From CAYOLL01 sp964404765 [NCBI: uncultured Gemmatimonadota bacterium] (GTDB lineage: Bacteria; 4572-55): a stretch of DNA of 25,325 nucleotides. Location: contig CAYOLL010000083.1 of NCBI GenBank assembly GCA_964404765.1, forward strand, positions 1 to 25,325. The letters are read 5' to 3'. Positions 23,801 to 25,325 of the stretch are shown here, piece after piece. The notes under the pieces are model-generated. The model was not told the origin of the DNA. It ran no database searches and saw only the letters and a program-made list of their open reading frames with translations. Each line of letters starts with the position of its first letter. Positions within the stretch are counted from its first letter, which is position 1. The translations under genes and the position numbers were made by a program.

Positions 23801-24498
23801 GCGACGCGGCGAAGCTTTACAAGCCGGGCCATGGTGGCGCGCGGGCAACCGGGCAAAGCGGGAATAGCCTGGAAGTAGACCCGACTCGCTACGAAGACTT
23901 TATGACTTTGATAGCGACGCTGACGGATGAAGACGGCGCGGTCGTTCCCGCCGAACAAGGCCAATTGATCGCCAAAGTCGGAGCCGATCTGCGCGGCGTG
24001 GCTGTGTCGGCGGACGGGCTGTACATTCTGGGCATTTACGGTAACGCCGGCGACAGGCAAGTGGATTTGTTCCTGCGCGATGCCCGAACCGGCGCGGAAA
24101 CTCCGGTGAATGCGGCGATTCGCTTTGCCCCGGACGCCTTTGTGGGCGAGATGTTTGCGCCCTATCCACTGGTTGTTGAAGGCTCGTTGGGTACGGACAA
24201 CCCCGAATTGGATGGCGGGCGCGAATTTAAGCTGCTGGGCAATTGGCCCAATCCGTTTAACCCCCGCACGACGATTGCCTACCAATTGTCGGATCGGGCG
24301 CACGTCCGCCTGAGCGTCTACGACGTAAGCGGTCGCCTGATCAAAGCGCTGGTTAATCAACCGGTCGAAGCCGGACGGCATGAAGTGGAATGGGACGGCA
24401 CGGACACAAACGGGCAGGCAGCCGGCAGCGGGGTGTATTTCTATCGCCTGGAGGCCGGGCGGTTCGTTGATGTCAAACGCGGCGTAATGCTGAAATAA
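17890..24498 (+). CDS. Giant secreted LRR/Ig/BNR protein with FlgD-like C terminus
   Basis: The 2202-aa protein starts with a signal peptide (MRKVRQFFMMTMAGLMLMAGVANGQ). Modules, with approximate residues: LRR array 1 (147-551; opens with LYNSTGGPTIWTRRNNWL), Ig domain (554-659; YRWSKNGALIPGAS...ADAGVYTC), LRR array 2 (664-1081; LILTEFYHATNGPGW), second Ig domain (1081-1187), cadherin-like domain (1191-1282; NQPPVAGNDNATTPAG), BNR/sialidase-like part (1287-1611; STDNGLTWSAP), a beta sandwich (1617-1701), two 'ELRG/DLRG' beta modules (1714-1807, 2006-2097), and a FlgD-like Ig tail (2116-2202; NWPNPFNPRTTI, SGVYFYRLEAG) of the sorting-domain type. The LRR superrepeat is about 47 aa (GTLDISNMP...NYYPNL). 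AAGGAG precedes the ATG. It is probably surface-bound or secreted and adhesive; the ligand is unknown. Confidence 0.9.
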   Translation: MRKVRQFFMMTMAGLMLMAGVANGQTAPQVTIADLKNLYNLPCSVKLENRLSDLAAGSLPEASRFERADLFPDRPGLSEGDRKLLAGLRSFYGISDEPTNRSDIFSKNVIAMTMPQGALPQPPAVAALRAADDSAEIRVAAQDSLALVDLYNSTGGPTIWTRRNNWLAPGQPVSSWEGVTVQDGRVVGLSLSTNNLVGSLPASFRNLSALASLVLSANGAGLTGVFDISNMPALTEVTAYGNSFDSFVANTSTNYYTRLSLLQISGEQFSGSLNLNGMPALTTVELVSTHFSELITNPTLNYYAGLVTLWPDHSLVSGVLDISGMPALTTLRARSTQLTQFITHTTTANYYRNLSELLLSNSQFAGELNIVNMPALTEVTAYGNSFDSFVANTSTNYYTRLSLLQISGEQFSGSLNLNGMPALTTVELVSTHFSELITNPTLNYYAGLVTLWPDHSLVSGVLDISGMPALTTLRARSTQLTQFITHTTTANYYRNLSELLLSNSQFAGELNIVNMPALTEVTAYGNKFEALITNPTSVYYPKLTNFQVQANRFDFCDLVPAKDAAIEGFLYAPQDTVGTTATLTATTGQPLQICGDICVEPNDVYRWSKNGALIPGASGACYTIAAATPADAGVYTCTITNPLAPALTLYHRAKTVQVAPMSCAMRDSLILTEFYHATNGPGWTNKTNWLVPGQPISNWHGVRVNGNGCVVSLDLYQNNLMGVLPVSFRELDALETLVLADNNVSGTLDISNMMDIGLCQVHGNQLDSLVTNRTPGYYHNLNNFYLSSNPFRGILDISNMPALTVFYADNGTQFDTFITNHSPNYYPNLVIMGIKGNKFTGTLDISNMPSLGLCQAHENQFDTLITNHTPNYYPNLWNFYLSSNQFTGTLDISNMPALSILYVGNNQFNTLITNHAPNYYPDLYQFGLDGNVFSGVLDISNMPGLGLLQASGYMGAPTSTNQFDTFVTNPEPNYYPHLWQLFIAGMRFNGALNISNMPVLQRFIASGNHFSELITNYAPNYYLYLAEYGIDHNEIVGLLNISNMPNLTRLDARHNHFESVVANSNPNFYPNLSELYIHDNRLDFCDIIPVKDLAPNFGYSPQDSVGTTATLTATVGQPLQICPDNCTMGDVFHWSKDGQPLSGTTNGCLVIPNVTIADAGVYTISVTNPLAPALTLYHRAKTVKITDPCQSNQPPVAGNDNATTPAGQAITIFPLANDTDAEHDPLSIAGIGGAACGAVTYTTTTVTFTPAVGAFGPCNFSYIVTDGCHRDTAQVTVTVTPTGCPLVYTHTGDIYTARVTDNDQPIPGTIRNLSNPTGTDTADDSDADIFNHAPQLIVVWTRQESGAARLYRTMSTDNGLTWSAPAPLFPVGDPIHNAQSFNFRFHPDGTKALFITDAGHPGLFKLAVGDLNTLTWQEVDLGPAFVNRHVLSATFVKDNIGNQLIAFRASDDPGYDNVIWIIQLPGGRGCCITPVYPPAPLYSNNGDNPPVGRANLLAGGGSTLAIGRIAEGIVTTSVVFSPTLNVWYAPELNPVCQNTAGSFGQPRFFCDRLFAVNLTAPTRIVSATSCASVGLPDSSSFYGGGILPGLVDLHWFLAASDTVQRTLYTWQQADTLLNVENEGHQTLFNVQLSVSPASSAVQLQTVSIAQLNPGASQQVRVTVNPATLTPGTYYFTITGASGGSSDNVVLRVIVRANCPQPVWTVNPNAYPDWLTIFGRLTDSAGQPLNHNVRIAAYLNDELRGTVEVDHTAGYFTLLVYGRNNERNKPVVFDVYDPTDCPIKHLCDHVLFDPDGMIGSTFNPRPLQMTSGVYQRKVLSAGVNYITFYVDLSAQTLNQALAGLNGEGRHIQNMNNPSQAASFNPSTQQWHGTLQHIECGVPYKLTMSNPLPNPPVLCLSGTMCPTPPINPPVVGWNRVGTMNNEPVAVEAQFADYMSAEFDSTQIKTEKRFTVYYDGQGGFMGSYKIVQPGDAAKLYKPGHGGARATGQSGNSLEVDPTRYEDFMTLIATLTDEDGAVVPAEQGQLIAKVGADLRGVAVSADGLYILGIYGNAGDRQVDLFLRDARTGAETPVNAAIRFAPDAFVGEMFAPYPLVVEGSLGTDNPELDGGREFKLLGNWPNPFNPRTTIAYQLSDRAHVRLSVYDVSGRLIKALVNQPVEAGRHEVEWDGTDTNGQAAGSGVYFYRLEAGRFVDVKRGVMLK
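18195..18217. repeat. In-frame perfect palindrome near the start of the giant gene
   Basis: TGACATTTTTT C AAAAAATGTCA is a perfect 11-bp inverted repeat with a 1-nt loop. It is read in frame as SDIFSKNVI between the N-terminal region and the first LRR array, in an otherwise GC-richer stretch. Confidence 0.8.
18576..19468 (+). repeat. Exact 426-bp tandem duplication in LRR array 1
   Basis: 18576-19001 and 19002-19427 read as identical, and the first 41 nt of the unit recur at 19428-19468 before the sequence diverges. 426 bp is 142 codons, three LRR superrepeats of about 47 aa, so the duplication keeps both frame and fold register. Confidence 0.95.
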
Positions 24499-24500
24499 GA

Positions 24501-24716
24501 ATAGAACGCGGATGACGCGGAAAAGCGCGGATAAAAACGGATTAAACGAAAAGAGCTCACTTTAAAAAGCTATTTAACCACGAAATACTCGGATGACACA
24601 AAATTTTAAAATGTTGAAAATAAAAGAGTTATAAATTTCATTTTCTTGTGTTTTGTGTATTTCGTGGTAATTAGATCTGTTCTTATCCGTCTTTTCCCGT
24701 GTCATCCGTGTTCTAT
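24501..24716. repeat. Nested inverted repeats between the two secreted genes
   Basis: Outer arms ATAGAACGCGGATGACGCGG... (24501-24534) and 24683-24716 (TTATCCGTCTTTTCCCGTGT...) are imperfect inverted copies; inner arms ACCACGAAATAC (24577-24588) and GTATTTCGTGGT (24657-24668) are perfect. The element fills the 233-nt gap. No separate terminator with a T-run is seen. Confidence 0.75.
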
Positions 24717-24731
24717 AAAAAGGAGGATTTG

Positions 24732-25325
24732 ATGAAAAAGTTTTGGTTAATTTGGATGCTGCTGGCGAGCGCGGCCCTTTCGAAAAGCTTAGGACAGGCG
24801 CAGGCGGATTGCCCGGACTGGTCGGCGGCGCCTTCCAGCAGCACGATGATCGTGACGGCGCAAGTGCGCATCAACGACGCGGCGGTCAATAGCGCGAATG
24901 TGTTGGTCGGGGCCTTCGTCGGGTCGGAAGCGCGCGGGGCGAATTATGCCGAGTATGTCCCGCAGGTCAACGCCTACCTGACATATTTGACTATCTCCGG
25001 TCAGGGGGAAGGTGAAACGATTCACTTCAAAGTTTGCAACGATTCAAGCGGAGTTATTTGGGCTGTTGTTGACAGCTTATTTTTTGCCGGCGATAGCAAT
25101 GTGGGCAATCCGAATAACCCGTTTGGGCTGAATATTCGGATCATCAATCACCCGCCGGTTGTGCGTGATACGACGTTTGCCGTGAATGAGGACACGCCGC
25201 ACAATATTACGCTGATCGGCAGCGATGCGGATAATGACCCGCTGACGTTTACGATTGTCAATCAACCGAGGCATGGAAACCTAACAGGTCTCCAAGACCT
25301 GTTAGGTTTGGTCACTTACACGCCT
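24732..25325 (+). CDS. Secreted protein with cadherin-like repeat, partial
   Basis: AAGGAGG precedes ATG 24732. The 198 visible residues begin with a signal peptide (MKKFWLIWMLLASAALSKSLGQ), then a beta module (MIVTAQVRINDAAVNSANVL, VGAFVGSEARGA...ETIHFKVC) of the kind seen twice in the protein upstream, then a tandem cadherin-like/Big_9 repeat (NHPPVVRDTTFAVNEDTPHN, SDADNDPLTFTIVNQPRHGN...LVTYTP). The gene runs off the window, so its C terminus, probably with a sorting domain, is not visible. A palindrome lies in frame in the cadherin-like repeat. Confidence 0.88.
   Translation, partial: MKKFWLIWMLLASAALSKSLGQAQADCPDWSAAPSSSTMIVTAQVRINDAAVNSANVLVGAFVGSEARGANYAEYVPQVNAYLTYLTISGQGEGETIHFKVCNDSSGVIWAVVDSLFFAGDSNVGNPNNPFGLNIRIINHPPVVRDTTFAVNEDTPHNITLIGSDADNDPLTFTIVNQPRHGNLTGLQDLLGLVTYTP
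25277..25309. repeat. In-frame perfect palindrome in the partial secreted gene
   Basis: AAACCTAACAGGTCT (25277-25291), CCA, AGACCTGTTAGGTTT (25295-25309) is a perfect 15-bp inverted repeat, 33 nt in all (11 codons). It encodes NLTGLQDLLGL where cadherin-like repeats usually have a short 'GTLTGTAPNLTYTP' loop. Confidence 0.9.

Noticed and set aside
21532-24381. Long - strand open frames (up to about 300 aa) opposite the giant gene
   Set aside because: They are shadows of a GC-rich coding frame; the + strand has a signal peptide, recognisable domains and a ribosome site.

Overview
The window reads as a piece of a bacterial chromosome of roughly balanced GC content, probably from the FCB group (Calditrichota, KSB1 or a relative). 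This rests on inference: the secreted giant protein at 17890-24498 ends in a FlgD-like Ig fold of the 'NWPNPFNP...YDVSGR...GVYFYRLEAG' type used as a C-terminal sorting domain in that group, and its neighbour carries the same 'ELRG/EARG' beta module and tandem cadherin-like repeats. No rRNA, tRNA or CRISPR array was seen.

Region 1 (about 400-8276, + strand) is a conserved housekeeping cluster for fatty acid and phospholipid synthesis: accC, yceD (DUF177), rpmF, plsX, fabH, fabD, fabG, acpP, fabF. Spacing is tight, except for a 130-nt gap after accC and a 235-nt gap before acpP that holds a MITE-like inverted repeat. accB is not beside accC and rnc does not follow fabF.

Region 2 (about 8370-13970, - strand) is the most interesting part. 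In transcription order it holds a decayed BRO-N gene, DUF433, a DUF5615 PIN-like protein, a divergent sigma-70-like protein, an anti-sigma-like protein without zinc ligands, and a TPR-CHAT caspase-like protease with an intact His/Cys pair. The anti-sigma-like gene has its own promoter-like element. Palindromic repeats of one family (GGAGTAGCAA...) lie on both sides of the anti-sigma-like gene and, in frame, inside the CHAT protease. My hypothesis is a protease-controlled sigma/anti-sigma switch, similar in logic to the TPR-CHAT/Csx30/RpoE circuit of type III-E CRISPR but without CRISPR.

Region 3 (about 14140-17880) is a gene-poor, repeat-rich accessory array. It holds two near-identical 103-aa proteins that look like the N-terminal part of an FAD-linked oxidase domain, a PIN toxin with a novel partner, and a YafQ/DinJ-type toxin-antitoxin pair. 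Eight + strand copies of the element found before the anti-sigma-like gene (TTTTGATCC, 15 nt, GTACTCTTT) are spread through it; seven have exactly the same 15-nt spacing, as does the - strand copy. They look either like promoters of one alternative sigma factor or like the repeated boundary of a cassette array.

Region 4 (17890-25325, + strand) holds two secreted proteins. The first is a 2202-aa protein made of two LRR arrays, two Ig domains, a BNR/sialidase-like part and a FlgD-like tail; it contains an exact 426-bp tandem duplication. The second is cut by the window end. Both carry short perfect palindromes in frame, so palindromic insertion into coding sequence recurs in this window.
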